Assembly: GCF_012910955.1 (NCBI RefSeq) | Contig: NZ_WTVQ01000015.1 | Location: 46,330 to 110,329 of the forward strand | DNA from: Aromatoleum diolicum | GTDB lineage: Bacteria > Pseudomonadota > Gammaproteobacteria > Burkholderiales > Rhodocyclaceae | Direction of reading: 5' to 3' | DNA length: 64,000 nt | In this document: piece after piece, positions 1-8,930 of the stretch | Position numbering within the stretch: the stretch's first letter is position 1 | Layout of the letters: every line of letters starts with the position of its first letter | Notes under the pieces: model-generated | What the model was told of the DNA's origin: nothing | The model's database searches: none | The model's input: only the letters and a program-made list of their open reading frames with translations | Translations under genes and position numbers: made by a program

Positions 1-373
1 GCTGCACCGGGCGCAGCGCGAAGCCGATGCTGCCCTGCACGATGACGATGCCGAGAAGGAGCTGCAGCACGCCGGCCGCGGCGCTGCTCAGGTACTCGAG
101 CAGCAGCACGCCGGTGACGATCGCCGGCAGGATACCGACGCTCGCCGCCCGCGCCGCCCGCCAGTCGATGTCGTGCAGCCGCCCCGGCAACGCGACGACA
201 CTGTTCGTCAGCGTCACCAGGCTCACGACCGCGGCGACCGTCGCCACCGACGCGAGATGCATGCCGCTGGTCGCGCCCATCACGATCATCCCCAGCCCGA
301 AGCCGGTAACGGTCTGAAAATAGGTGGCGACCGCGATCACCAGGATCAGCGGCAGCAGGGTCTCGGCGTTCAT
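1..373 (-). CDS. TSUP (TauE/SafE) family permease, partial at left edge
   Basis: Reading the minus strand from the ATG at 373 gives an open frame that runs off the window after about 124 residues. It starts MNAETLLPLILVIAV, continues with the motif QTVTGFGLGMI near residue 20, and has hydrophobic stretches separated by short loops. QTVTGFG-type motifs and this topology are typical of TSUP permeases, several of which export sulfite or sulfonates. The start lies one base after the pta stop codon, so the two genes are almost certainly co-transcribed. In sulfonate catabolism Xsc makes acetyl phosphate plus sulfite, Pta consumes the first and a TSUP permease exports the second. That role is an inference here, because xsc is not in view. 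Confidence 0.7.
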   Translation of the reverse strand, partial: MNAETLLPLILVIAVATYFQTVTGFGLGMIVMGATSGMHLASVATVAAVVSLVTLTNSVVALPGRLHDIDWRAARAASVGILPAIVTGVLLLEYLSSAAAGVLQLLLGIVIVQGSIGFALRPVQ

Positions 374-374
374 C

Positions 375-1409
375 TCACACGGGCGCGGCGCATTGGTCGG
401 ACAGGCAGTGTGCGGCCGCCTGCGCCTGCACGACAGTAACCGCGATCACATAGAACACGTCTTCGGCACTGCAGCCGCGCGACAGGTCGTTCGCCGGCTT
501 CGCGAGCCCTTGCAACAGCGGCCCGATCGCAACCGCGCCGCCGACGCGCTCGGCGAGTTTGTAGCCGATATTGCCCGCTTCGAGGTTCGGGAAGATCAGC
601 ACGTTGGCCCTGCCCTTCACCTGCGAGTCCGGCAGCTTGCGGTTCGCGATCTCGGCGACGATCGCCGCGTCGAGCTGCACGTCGCCGTCGATCGCGAGCG
701 CCGGGCGCATTTCCTTCACCCGCCGTGCGGCCTCCACCACCTTGTCGACCGCCGCGTGCCTGGCGCTGCCGCTCGTCGAGAACGACAGCATCGCCACGCG
801 CGGCTCTTCCATCAGCAGATTGCGCGCGCTGTCAGCGGCCGCCATCGCGATCTCGGACAACTCTATCGCGTCCGGATCGACCACCAGCCCGCAGTCGGAG
901 AAGATCAGCCCGCCCTTGAGGCTGTGGAAAGGCTCGCACAGCATCATCAGGAAGAAGCTCGACACCAGCTTGAACGACTTGTTCAGGCCGATGATCTGGA
1001 TCGCATTGCGCACCACGTCGGCCGTCGTGCGCACCGCCCCCGACACCGAGCCGTCCGCATGACCGAGCCGCACCATCAGGTTCGCGAAACACAGCGGATC
1101 GAGCACCTCGCGCTGTGCCTGCGCCAAGGTCATGCCCTTGTGTGCGCGTAGCCGCAGCAGTTCCTGCACGAAATCCGGCGTCAGGTGCGAGCGGGCGGGA
1201 TCGACCACCTCCATGCCCGCCAGCTCGATGCCTTCCCGGTACGCGCAACTCTCGATCGCCGCACGATTGCCGGCGAGGATGATCTTCGCCGTCCCCTCGC
1301 GTGTCGCCCGCAACGCCGCCTGCAGCACCCGCGGGTCGTCGCCTTCGCTCAGCACGATGCGCCGCGGCGCTGCCCGCGCGCTGTCGATGATCCGATTGAT
1401 TGCTCTCAT
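375..1409 (-). CDS. pta: Phosphate acetyltransferase
   Basis: This 344-residue protein of the PTA/PTB family interconverts acetyl-CoA and acetyl phosphate in the cytoplasm. The N-terminal segment IVLSEGDDPRVLQAA, the central SGAVRTTADVVR and FSDCGLVVDPD, and the C-terminal NVLIFPNLEAGNIGYKL are family hallmarks, and the length fits the short single-domain Pta class. The ATG at 1409 was chosen because similarity to the family begins there. The frame stays open further upstream, but that part translates a hairpin and has no family-like sequence. The gene is divergent from an IclR regulator and sits directly upstream of a TSUP permease, which suggests a catabolic role such as sulfoacetaldehyde breakdown rather than the housekeeping ackA-pta pair. 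A terminator-like hairpin lies just before its start. Confidence 0.9.
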   Translation of the reverse strand: MRAINRIIDSARAAPRRIVLSEGDDPRVLQAALRATREGTAKIILAGNRAAIESCAYREGIELAGMEVVDPARSHLTPDFVQELLRLRAHKGMTLAQAQREVLDPLCFANLMVRLGHADGSVSGAVRTTADVVRNAIQIIGLNKSFKLVSSFFLMMLCEPFHSLKGGLIFSDCGLVVDPDAIELSEIAMAAADSARNLLMEEPRVAMLSFSTSGSARHAAVDKVVEAARRVKEMRPALAIDGDVQLDAAIVAEIANRKLPDSQVKGRANVLIFPNLEAGNIGYKLAERVGGAVAIGPLLQGLAKPANDLSRGCSAEDVFYVIAVTVVQAQAAAHCLSDQCAAPV

Positions 1410-1420
1410 TCTGTTCACCC

Positions 1421-1465
1421 AAAAAAATTGCCGGAACCGAAGGGGTAGGAGGGGTCGGTTCCGGC
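1421..1465 (-). terminator. Intrinsic-terminator-like hairpin in the pta leader
   Basis: On the minus strand a perfect 11-bp stem (arms GCCGGAACCGA, 1455-1465, and TCGGTTCCGGC, 1430-1440) with a 14-nt loop is followed by AATTTTTTT (1429-1421). This is the form of a rho-independent terminator, yet only 11 nt separate the T-run from the pta ATG. There is no room for a promoter after it, so it probably works as a leader attenuator. A weaker 7-bp hairpin (CAACCCC/GGGGTTG) lies just upstream at 1473-1496. Confidence 0.6.
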
Positions 1466-1596
1466 GAAGTCGCAACCCCGGGGGTAAACGGGGTTGAGGA
1501 GGGATGCTCGAATCCACGCTACGTTTGTCGGGCGGTACGTGGCGGTCTTGTGCGCTCAACTGGGTTCGCCCGCCGCGAACACATTTAATCTTATTC

Positions 1597-1611
1597 GGTA
1601 CAATTTGTTCC
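1597..1611. promoter_or_regulatory. Putative IclR operator, site 1
   Basis: The sequence GGTACAATTTGTTCC is an imperfect 15-bp palindrome of the form GGTAC-N5-GTACC. It lies in the 315-bp divergent region between pta and the IclR gene and shares its layout with site 2 at 1680-1694. IclR-family operators are often 15-bp palindromes, so this is a plausible autoregulatory or target site. Apart from these two sites and the pta leader hairpins I see nothing else in the 1410-1724 spacer. Confidence 0.5.
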
Positions 1612-1679
1612 GATATTCGAAACGTGAACGAACTCTAGAGCGACAGATACAAAACGTCAACACAAAAATTACAGAAAAC

Positions 1680-1694
1680 GGTACGATTTGTACC
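1680..1694. promoter_or_regulatory. Putative IclR operator, site 2
   Basis: GGTACGATTTGTACC is a perfect palindrome around a 5-bp centre, 31 bp before the IclR start codon. It matches site 1 at 13 of 15 positions. The centres are 83 bp apart, about eight helical turns, which would allow looping between the two. Confidence 0.55.
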
Positions 1695-1724
1695 TTAAAT
1701 AGAAATTTCAACGAGGAGCCTGCG

Positions 1725-2573
1725 ATGAACGAGCCTCACCCTCTTCGGTCGGAACCCGGAAAGATCGACGGGGACACGCCCACGATGCGGCTATTCGGGC
1801 TTCTCGAAGTGATCGCGGAGAAGGATCAATTCTTTTCCCTGCAGGGTCTGGTCGAGGAAACGGGTCTGCCGAAACCGACCCTGCACCGCATGTTGCAGCA
1901 GCTCGAAAGCGCCGGCATGCTCCAGCGCGACGGCGACGGCCGCCAGTACAGCACCGGCGTGCGGCTGCGACGCCTCGCCGAGAACCTGCTCCTCAACAAC
2001 ACGATGCATGGCGCCCGCCACGTCGTGCTGCGACAACTCGTCGAGGAAGTCGGCGAAAGCGGCAACCTCACCGCGTTCAACGGCAGCGAAGTGGTCTATC
2101 TCGACCGTGTCGAAACCGCAGCGCCGCTGCGCTTCTACCTGCATCCCGGTTCGAAGGTGCCGGCGCACTGCTCCGCCACCGGCAAACTGTTTCTCGCGCA
2201 GATGACGCCGGCACAGCGTCGCCGCCTCCTCGCCCATATGCCGCTGGAACGCTTCACGGCGAACACGATCACCGACTTCGAGGCGCTCGAGCGCGAAATC
2301 GAGACCGTCAAGCGCAACGGCTACGCGCTCGACAACGAGGAATTCCTGCCCGGCCTGCTGTGCGTCGCCGTACTCGTTCCGGTCAAGCATGGGCATTCCA
2401 ATATCGGCATCGCGATTCAGGCGCCCATCATGCGTCTGACGGCCGACAAGGCGCTCCACTTCCTGCCCGCGCTGCAACGCGCCGCACAGGCGCTCGCCAA
2501 TATCGAAATGGAGGCCACCGTTACACACGGCACTGACGAGGAGCTCGACGCCCCCCGTCAGGCACGGCGCTGA
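1725..2573 (+). CDS. IclR-family transcriptional regulator
   Basis: The 282-residue protein has an N-terminal winged helix (about residues 20-80, with FSLQGLVEETGLPKPTLHRM) and a C-terminal IclR effector domain that includes YLDRVETAAPLRFYLHPGSK and CSATGKLFLA. IclR regulators bind palindromic operators and respond to small organic acids or aromatics through the C-terminal domain. The ATG at 1725 has a GAGGAG ribosome-binding site 6 bp upstream, while the frame open further left has none. It is divergent from pta, with two candidate 15-bp operators in the shared spacer, so pta and its downstream permease are the likely targets. The effector cannot be told from sequence. Confidence 0.88.
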   Translation: MNEPHPLRSEPGKIDGDTPTMRLFGLLEVIAEKDQFFSLQGLVEETGLPKPTLHRMLQQLESAGMLQRDGDGRQYSTGVRLRRLAENLLLNNTMHGARHVVLRQLVEEVGESGNLTAFNGSEVVYLDRVETAAPLRFYLHPGSKVPAHCSATGKLFLAQMTPAQRRRLLAHMPLERFTANTITDFEALEREIETVKRNGYALDNEEFLPGLLCVAVLVPVKHGHSNIGIAIQAPIMRLTADKALHFLPALQRAAQALANIEMEATVTHGTDEELDAPRQARR

Positions 2574-2601
2574 ATTCGCGGCGGCCGCAAACCGCGCCCG
2601 A

Positions 2602-4071
2602 TCAGCCGCCGGCGCGGCCAGGCGCCGTCCGCGCGGCGGCCACGCCCCCGCTCTCGGTCGGTCCCCAGCCGCCCCCCAGCGCGCGCACCAGTCCGACCGT
2701 CGCCTGGTATTGCGCCGCACGCACCTGCAGGGCCTCGCGCCGGTTGCGCAATTCGCTGCGCCGCGCGTCCAGCAGGTCGAGTTGACTGACGAGGCCGTTG
2801 CGATAGCGCACGTCCGACAACACCGTCGCGCGGCTCGCCGACGCGACGGCACGTGACTGGGCCTCGCCCTGATCGGCGAGCAGCCGCAAGGACGACAGCT
2901 GGTCTTCGACGTCCTTGAACGCGACCAGCACCTGCTCGCGGTAGCCGGCGAGCGCGGCATCGAGTTCCGCGTTCGCATTGCGCACCCCGGCGTCGCGCCG
3001 GCCGCCGTCGAGGATCGGAAGCGACAACAGGGCGCCGATGCCCCAGGAGCGCGCCGACCACTTGAAGAGATCGCCCAGATCAGGCGACGCGAAGCCGCCC
3101 GAGCCGGTCAGCGCAATGTTCGGGAACCACGCGGCCTGCGCGACGCCGACACGCGCCTGGGCCGCGAGCATCGACTGGCGGGCGGCGGCGATGTCGGGGC
3201 GGCGCACGAGCACCGTACTCGGTACGCCGGCCGGGATCACTGGCAGCGCGGTGCGCCAGTCGGCGACGTCGAGGCGGAAGTCGGATGCCGCGTCGCCGAC
3301 CAGCACCGCGAGCGCATGTTCGAGCTCGGCGCGGCGGCGATCGAGACCCAGCGCGTCCGACTCGGTCGCGGCGAGTTCGGTGCGCACGCGCGCGACATCG
3401 AGTTCGGCGATGTCGCCGGCTTCGAAGCGGCGTTCGGTGAGCGCCAGCGTGTCGCGATAAGCGCCGACCGTCTCGCGCACCAGCGCCCGCTCGGCGTCGA
3501 GCGCGCGCACGGCGAGGTAGCCGCGCGCGACGTCGGCCTGCACGACGAGCCGCGCGCTGTGCAGCAAGGCTGCGCGGCTGTCGGCATCGAGCGCGGCCGC
3601 GTTGCTCGCCTGCGCAAGGCGCCCGAAGAGGTCGAGCTCCCACGAGAAGTTCGCCCCGGCGCGGACCAGCGTGCCGGCGGCGCCGGACGCGTTCGCGAGC
3701 GCCCCTCCCTGGCGCGTGACGTCGGCGCCGACGCCGACCTGGATCGAGCGATCGGCGTCGGTCGCCTGCAGCAGCGCACGCGACTGCGCAAGCCGGGCGG
3801 CGGCGATCTGGATGCTGTTGTTGCGTTCCAGCGCACGGTCAACCAGTCCGTCCAGCACCGGATCGGCAAAGGCTTTCCACCACGTCCCGTCGGACGGTGC
3901 ATCGGCCGGCGCCACCGCCTGCGTCCAGCGGCCGTCACCTTCCTTGAAGGCCGCAGGTGCCGTCGGCAAGGCGGCGGGATCGATCGCCGGGGCGGAGGCG
4001 CAACCTGCCAGCACGAGGGCGACGAGGAGCGGCGCAAGCGCGGTGCGCAGCGGATTGTTCAGCAATGTCAT
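2602..4071 (-). CDS. RND efflux outer-membrane lipoprotein (OprM/NodT family)
   Basis: This 489-residue lipoprotein forms the outer-membrane exit duct of a tripartite drug efflux pump. Its signal sequence ends in the lipobox VLAGC with the acylated Cys at residue 24. It is followed by two repeated halves of the TolC type, rich in Ala and Leu helices, with the motifs SWELDLFGRLAQA and VRRPDIAAARQSMLAAQA. The start at 4071 (MTLLNNPLRTALAP) gives a normal signal peptide, preceded by GAGGAC. It is the last gene of the operon MFP-pump-OMP, about 40 bp after the pump gene. Substrates are unknown. Confidence 0.92.
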   Translation of the reverse strand: MTLLNNPLRTALAPLLVALVLAGCASAPAIDPAALPTAPAAFKEGDGRWTQAVAPADAPSDGTWWKAFADPVLDGLVDRALERNNSIQIAAARLAQSRALLQATDADRSIQVGVGADVTRQGGALANASGAAGTLVRAGANFSWELDLFGRLAQASNAAALDADSRAALLHSARLVVQADVARGYLAVRALDAERALVRETVGAYRDTLALTERRFEAGDIAELDVARVRTELAATESDALGLDRRRAELEHALAVLVGDAASDFRLDVADWRTALPVIPAGVPSTVLVRRPDIAAARQSMLAAQARVGVAQAAWFPNIALTGSGGFASPDLGDLFKWSARSWGIGALLSLPILDGGRRDAGVRNANAELDAALAGYREQVLVAFKDVEDQLSSLRLLADQGEAQSRAVASASRATVLSDVRYRNGLVSQLDLLDARRSELRNRREALQVRAAQYQATVGLVRALGGGWGPTESGGVAAARTAPGRAGG

Positions 4072-4112
4072 GTCGATGTCCTCAATTCTGTTCGACGTTT
4101 GTTCGCGCCTGC

Positions 4113-7100
4113 TCATTCGTGATGCGAGCGCGGTGCCGCGAGCCCGGGCACGGTCGCTGCGCCGCCCGTCGCGGGCGAGCCGGCGAAGGCTTCGAGATGC
4201 GGGATCTCGCCGTGCAGCTTCAGCGCGCGATTGCCGCCGAGCCGGCGCAGCAGCACGTAGAACACCGGCGTCAGGAAGAGCCCGAAGGCGGTCACGCCGA
4301 TCATGCCGGCGAACACCGCGACACCCATCGCGCTGCGCATCTCGGCGCCGGCGCCGGTCGACAGCACCAGCGGCAGCACCCCCATGACGAAGGCGAGCGA
4401 GGTCATGAGGATCGGGCGCAGGCGCAGGCGGCTCGCCTCGATCGCCGCCTGGATCGGCGTGCGGCCGGCGAACTCCAGCTCACGGGCGAACTCGACGATC
4501 AGGATCGCGTTCTTCGCCGACAGCCCGACCAGCACGATCAGGCCGATCTGCGTGAACACGTTGTTGTCGCCGCCCGACAGCCACACGCCGGTCATCGCCG
4601 CGAGCAGGCCCATCGGCACGATCAGGATGATCGCCAGCGGCAGCGTCAGGCTCTCGTACTGCGCGGCGAGCACCAGGAACACCAGCAGGATCGCAAGCGG
4701 GAACACCCACACCGCCGAGTTGCCGGCGAGGATCTCCTGGTAGGTGAGCTCGGTCCACTCGAGGCTGATGCCCTGCGGCAGGGTTTCGGCGGCGATGCGT
4801 TCGACCGCCTCGCGCGCCTGCCCCGACGAAAAGCCGGGCGCCGGTGCGCCGCTGATGTCGGCCGAGAGGAAGCCGTTGTAGCGCATCGCGCGCTCCGGGC
4901 CGAAACTCGATTCGATGTTCATCAGCGCCGACAGCGGCACCATCTCGCCGGTCTGCGAGCGCACCTTGAGCAGGCCGACGTCTTCGGCGCGGGCGCGGAA
5001 CGGGGCGTCGGCCTGCACGCGCACCGAATAGGTCCGGCCGAAGCGGTTGAAGTCGTTCACGTACAGGCTGCCGAGGTAGATCTGCATCGTGTCGAAGACT
5101 TCGGTGACCGGGATGCCCAGCTGGCGCGCGCGCGTGCGGTCGATGTCGGCATAGAGCTGCGGCACGTTCACCTGGTAGCTGGAGAACAGGCCTGCGAGCT
5201 CGGGCGCCTTGGAGGCTTTCGCGAGGAAGGCCTTGGTCGCGGCGTCGAGCGCCTCGTAGCCGAGCGAGGCGCGGTCTTCGAGCTGCAGCTTGAAGCCGCC
5301 GGTCGTCCCCAGTCCCTGCACCGGCGGCGGCGGGAACATCACGATGAAGGCGTCCTCGATGCCGGCGAACTTCTTGTTCAGCTCCATCGCGATCGCACCT
5401 GCACTCAGCGCCTCGCCCTTGCGCTCGGCGAAAGGCTTGAGCGGCGTGAACACGATCCCCGAGTTCGAGCTGTTGGTGAAGCCGTTGATCGACAGGCCCG
5501 GGAAAGCGACGGCGTGTTCGACGCCCGGCTGCGCCAGCGCGATCTCGCCCATGCGGCGGATCACCGCCTCGGTGCGGTCGAGCGTCGCGCCGTCGGGCAG
5601 TTGCGCGAAGCCGATCAGGTACTGCTTGTCCTGCGCCGGCACGAAGCCGCCCGGCACTGCCTTGAAGAGTCCCACCGTCAGCCCGACGAGCCCGAGGTAC
5701 ACCGCCATCATCACCGCCTTGCGCCCGATCGCGCCGCGCACGCCGCCGCCGTAGGCTTCCGCGCCGCGACGGAAGGTGCGGTTGAAGGCGCCGAAGAAGC
5801 GGCCGAAGACCTTGTCCATGCCGCGCGTCAGCGCGTCCTTCGGCGCGTCGTGCCCTCGCAGCAACAGCGCAGACAGCGCCGGCGACAAGGTCAGCGAATT
5901 GATCGCCGAGATCACTGTCGACATCGCGATCGTCAGCGCGAACTGCTTGTAGAACTGGCCGCTGAGACCGGTGATGAAGGCGAGCGGCACGAACACCGCG
6001 ATCAGCACCAGCGCGATCGCGATGATCGGGCCGGAGACTTCGCGCATCGCGCGGTAGGTCGCTTCGCGCGGCGTAAGCCCCGCCTCGATGTTGCGCTCGA
6101 CGTTCTCGACGACGACGATCGCGTCATCGACGACGATGCCGATCGCGAGCACCAGGCCGAAGAGGCTCAGCGCGTTGATCGAGAAGCCGAAGAGATGCAT
6201 CACCGCGAACGTGCCGACGATCGACACCGGCACCGCCAGCAGCGGGATGATCGACGCGCGCCAGGTCTGCAGGAACAGGATCACGACGAGCACGACCAGC
6301 GCGACCGCTTCGAGCAGGGTCTTCACCACGGCTTCGATCGACGCGCGCACGAACTGCGTCGTGTCATAGACGATCTCGTAATCGACACCTTCGGGCATGT
6401 GCTGCTTCAACTGCTGCATCGTCTCGCGGACGTGGTCGGAGATCTCGATCGCGTTGGAGCCCGGCGCCTGGAACACCGGAATCGCGACCGCGTCCTTGTT
6501 GTCGAGCAAGGAGCGCAGCGCGTATTCGGACGCACCCAGCTCGATGCGGCCGAGATCACGCAGGCGCGTCACCGCGCCATCCGCACCGGTACGCACGATG
6601 ATGTCGCCGAACTCATCCTCGCTCTGCAGGCGCCCGCGGGCATTCACCGACAGCTGCAGATCGATGCCGGGCAGGCCGGGCGAGGCGCCGACCACGCCGG
6701 CCGCGGCCTGCACGTTCTGCTCGCGAATCGCGCGCACCACGTCGCCCGCCGACAGGCCGCGCGCGGCGACTTTCTGCGGGTCGAGCCAGATGCGCATCGA
6801 ATAGTCGCCGGAGCCGAAGAGCTGCACCTGGCCGACGCCGTCGATGCGCGCGAGACGATCCTTGACGTTGAGCAGCGCGTAGTTGCGCAGGTAGGTCATG
6901 TCGTAGCGGCCGTTCGGCGACAGCAAATGCACGACCATCGTCAGGTCGGGCGAGCTCTTGACCGTCGTCACGCCGAGGCGGCGCACCTCCTCCGGCAGGC
7001 GCGGTTCGGCCTGCGCGACGCGGTTCTGCACCAGCTGCTGCGCCTTGTCCGGGTCGGTGCCGAGGCGGAAGGTAACGGTCAGCGTCATCAGGCCGTCGGT

Positions 7101-7355
7101 CGTCGCCTGGCTGCCCATGTAGAGCATGCCTTCGACGCCGTTGATCGCTTCCTCGAGCGGCGTCGCCACCGTTTCGGCGATCACCTTGGGGTTGGCGCCG
7201 GGATACTGGGCGCGCACGACGACCGATGGCGGCACGACTTCCGGGTACTCGGAGATCGGCAGCACGCGCAGCGCCAGCAGGCCGGAGACGAGCATCAGCA
7301 GCGACAGCACGCCGGCAAAGATCGGGCGGTCGATGAAGAATCGGGACAGATTCAT
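4113..7355 (-). CDS. HAE1-family RND multidrug efflux pump (MexF/OqxB-like)
   Basis: The 1080-residue inner-membrane proton antiporter starts MNLSRFFIDRPIFAGVL, the usual beginning of HAE1 pumps, and the segment LPISEYPEVVPPSVVVRAQYP resembles MexF/OqxB/BpeF. The conserved proton-relay pair is visible in GIVVDDAIVVVENVERN (near residue 405), and the large periplasmic loops carry the expected porter motifs. The start at 7355 drops an unconserved upstream extension. The gene lies between its membrane fusion protein (25 bp upstream) and outer-membrane channel gene, forming a complete tripartite operon. The MexF-like subtype suggests amphenicol, quinolone or aromatic substrates, which is inference only. 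Confidence 0.95.
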   Translation of the reverse strand: MNLSRFFIDRPIFAGVLSLLMLVSGLLALRVLPISEYPEVVPPSVVVRAQYPGANPKVIAETVATPLEEAINGVEGMLYMGSQATTDGLMTLTVTFRLGTDPDKAQQLVQNRVAQAEPRLPEEVRRLGVTTVKSSPDLTMVVHLLSPNGRYDMTYLRNYALLNVKDRLARIDGVGQVQLFGSGDYSMRIWLDPQKVAARGLSAGDVVRAIREQNVQAAAGVVGASPGLPGIDLQLSVNARGRLQSEDEFGDIIVRTGADGAVTRLRDLGRIELGASEYALRSLLDNKDAVAIPVFQAPGSNAIEISDHVRETMQQLKQHMPEGVDYEIVYDTTQFVRASIEAVVKTLLEAVALVVLVVILFLQTWRASIIPLLAVPVSIVGTFAVMHLFGFSINALSLFGLVLAIGIVVDDAIVVVENVERNIEAGLTPREATYRAMREVSGPIIAIALVLIAVFVPLAFITGLSGQFYKQFALTIAMSTVISAINSLTLSPALSALLLRGHDAPKDALTRGMDKVFGRFFGAFNRTFRRGAEAYGGGVRGAIGRKAVMMAVYLGLVGLTVGLFKAVPGGFVPAQDKQYLIGFAQLPDGATLDRTEAVIRRMGEIALAQPGVEHAVAFPGLSINGFTNSSNSGIVFTPLKPFAERKGEALSAGAIAMELNKKFAGIEDAFIVMFPPPPVQGLGTTGGFKLQLEDRASLGYEALDAATKAFLAKASKAPELAGLFSSYQVNVPQLYADIDRTRARQLGIPVTEVFDTMQIYLGSLYVNDFNRFGRTYSVRVQADAPFRARAEDVGLLKVRSQTGEMVPLSALMNIESSFGPERAMRYNGFLSADISGAPAPGFSSGQAREAVERIAAETLPQGISLEWTELTYQEILAGNSAVWVFPLAILLVFLVLAAQYESLTLPLAIILIVPMGLLAAMTGVWLSGGDNNVFTQIGLIVLVGLSAKNAILIVEFARELEFAGRTPIQAAIEASRLRLRPILMTSLAFVMGVLPLVLSTGAGAEMRSAMGVAVFAGMIGVTAFGLFLTPVFYVLLRRLGGNRALKLHGEIPHLEAFAGSPATGGAATVPGLAAPRSHHE

Positions 7356-7380
7356 GGTGGTGTCCTCGGTAGCGGGCGGG

Positions 7381-8619
7381 TCAGGATTGCGGCGCGCCGG
7401 CGGCACGCATGGCGCTTTCGGTGCGCCCCTCGGTACGCCCGTCCATCGCCACCGGCTGCGGCGCGACGAGTGCCCCCGGGCGGACGCGCTGCAAACCATT
7501 GACGACGATGCGCTCACCCGCCTGCAGACCGGCGGTCACGATGCGCAGCCCTTCGGCCGCGCCGCCGAGCGTCACCTCGCGGTACTCGGCCTTGCTGTCG
7601 GCGTCGACGACCAGCACGAACTTGCGGCTCTGGTCGGTGCCGACCGCGCGCTCGTCGATGAGCACCGCCGGGGCATTCGCGGTGCGCCCCATCCTCAGTT
7701 TCGCGAACTGCCCCGGCATCAGGCTGCCGTCCGGGTTGTCGAACACCGCACGCACGCGCACCGTGCCGCTGCGCGGATCGACCTGGTTGTCCACCAGTTG
7801 CAGGTGCCCCGCGAACGGCAACTCGGGAGTCGCGGCGGTCCCCATCTGCACCGGGATGCTGTCGAGCCGCGCCGCTTTCCCGTTCGCGTCGCGCAGGCCC
7901 TGCAGCGCACGGGTGACGATCTGCTCGTCGGCCTCGAAGCTCGCGTAGATCGGGCTAACGGACACCAGCGTCGTCAGCACCGGCGCCCCGGGACCGGCGG
8001 CGACGAGGTTGCCGACGGTGACGTCGAGCCGGCCCGCACGACCCGAAACCGGCGCGCGCACCTGCGTGTAACCGAGATTCAGCCGCGCCGACTGCAGCGC
8101 GGCCTGGGCGGCGCGCAGCTCGGCCTCGGCGGCGCGCCGGGCGTTCGCGCGTTCCTCGAGTTCGCGCTCGGCGATCGCGCGCTGCTCCCACAGGCGCTGC
8201 GCACGGTCATGTTCGCTCGTCGTGAAGGCGACGCGCGCCTGCGCGGCGGCCACCTGCGCGGCGGCGCGATCGGCCTCTGCCGCATAGGGGGCGGGATCGA
8301 TCGTGATCAGCAACTCGCCCGCCTTCACCAGCCCGCCCTCGCGAAAATGCACCGCCTGCACCGTGCCGGCGACGCGCGAGCGGATGTCGACCCGCTCGAC
8401 CGCTTCGAGCCGGCCGGAGAATTCGTCCCAGGTCGCCACCTCGCGCAGCGCGACGGTCGCAACCGACACCGGCGTCGCGGGCGGCGCGCCGGCGGACGGG
8501 TTCGCTTCGACCTGCGACGAGCGCAGGCCAAGGACGGTAGCAGAAACGGCGGTCAGGGCAGTGACGGCAAGGCCGGCGGCCCACAGCCGGCGGCGCTTCG
8601 AATGGCTCTCTGGGGACAT
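7381..8619 (-). CDS. RND efflux membrane fusion protein (MexE-like)
   Basis: This 412-residue periplasmic adaptor links the RND pump to the outer-membrane channel. It has an N-terminal membrane anchor (LWAAGLAVTALTAVSATVL), a lipoyl half-motif in IRSRVAGTVQAVHFREGGLVKAG, a coiled-coil hairpin rich in Ala, Arg and Glu (about residues 100-175), and the second lipoyl half in LGYTQVRAPVSGRAG. The ATG at 8619 has AGGAG 8 bp upstream. It is the first gene of the efflux operon, and a palindrome of TetR-operator type lies 72 bp upstream, overlapping a likely -35 element. Confidence 0.93.
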   Translation of the reverse strand: MSPESHSKRRRLWAAGLAVTALTAVSATVLGLRSSQVEANPSAGAPPATPVSVATVALREVATWDEFSGRLEAVERVDIRSRVAGTVQAVHFREGGLVKAGELLITIDPAPYAAEADRAAAQVAAAQARVAFTTSEHDRAQRLWEQRAIAERELEERANARRAAEAELRAAQAALQSARLNLGYTQVRAPVSGRAGRLDVTVGNLVAAGPGAPVLTTLVSVSPIYASFEADEQIVTRALQGLRDANGKAARLDSIPVQMGTAATPELPFAGHLQLVDNQVDPRSGTVRVRAVFDNPDGSLMPGQFAKLRMGRTANAPAVLIDERAVGTDQSRKFVLVVDADSKAEYREVTLGGAAEGLRIVTAGLQAGERIVVNGLQRVRPGALVAPQPVAMDGRTEGRTESAMRAAGAPQS

Positions 8620-8690
8620 GGCAAACTCCTTTGTTTTGATTTGTTCCGACCTGCGCTCACAGGGGCGGGGGAACGGGAGGCATCCTAAAG

Positions 8691-8708
8691 TCCGTAGTTA
8701 AGTACGGA
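8691..8708. promoter_or_regulatory. Palindromic operator upstream of the RND operon
   Basis: TCCGTA-GTTAAG-TACGGA is a perfect inverted repeat with a 6-bp centre. On the minus strand it directly follows TTGACT (8709-8714 region), a good -35 for the efflux operon. A repressor bound here would block RNA polymerase, as TetR-family repressors do at RND promoters. No tetR gene is in the window; the divergent regulator is of LysR type. Elsewhere in the 311-bp spacer (8620-8930) there is an AT-rich stretch at 8836-8886, perhaps the LysR site, and nothing else I recognise. Confidence 0.5.
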
Positions 8709-8930
8709 GTCAACACCTTTTTTTTTGCGTCGAGAATCGCTCAGCCTGGATCGACAATCGACCCACGGCCCGCTATCGCAAGGACGCCTGCCTCCCCCGC
8801 CCACGAGCTGATGCCCTGAACGATAGATGTCGCTCGTCAATGAATAAATAATCAATCCATAGCTTCTTTATTTCCATTGGTGAATAATCCTGCCGCGACA
8901 ATCAGCGCTGGCAGATCGGAGGAGATGCAG

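Noticed and set aside
1410..1559. In-frame N-terminal extension of Pta
   Set aside because: It translates the leader hairpin region and does not resemble Pta; family similarity starts at MRAINRII.
3957..7502. Very long open frame (1181 codons) on the plus strand across the RND pump gene
   Set aside because: It is antisense to a clear HAE1 pump and encodes His-, Arg- and Asp-rich sequence typical of GC-rich shadow frames.
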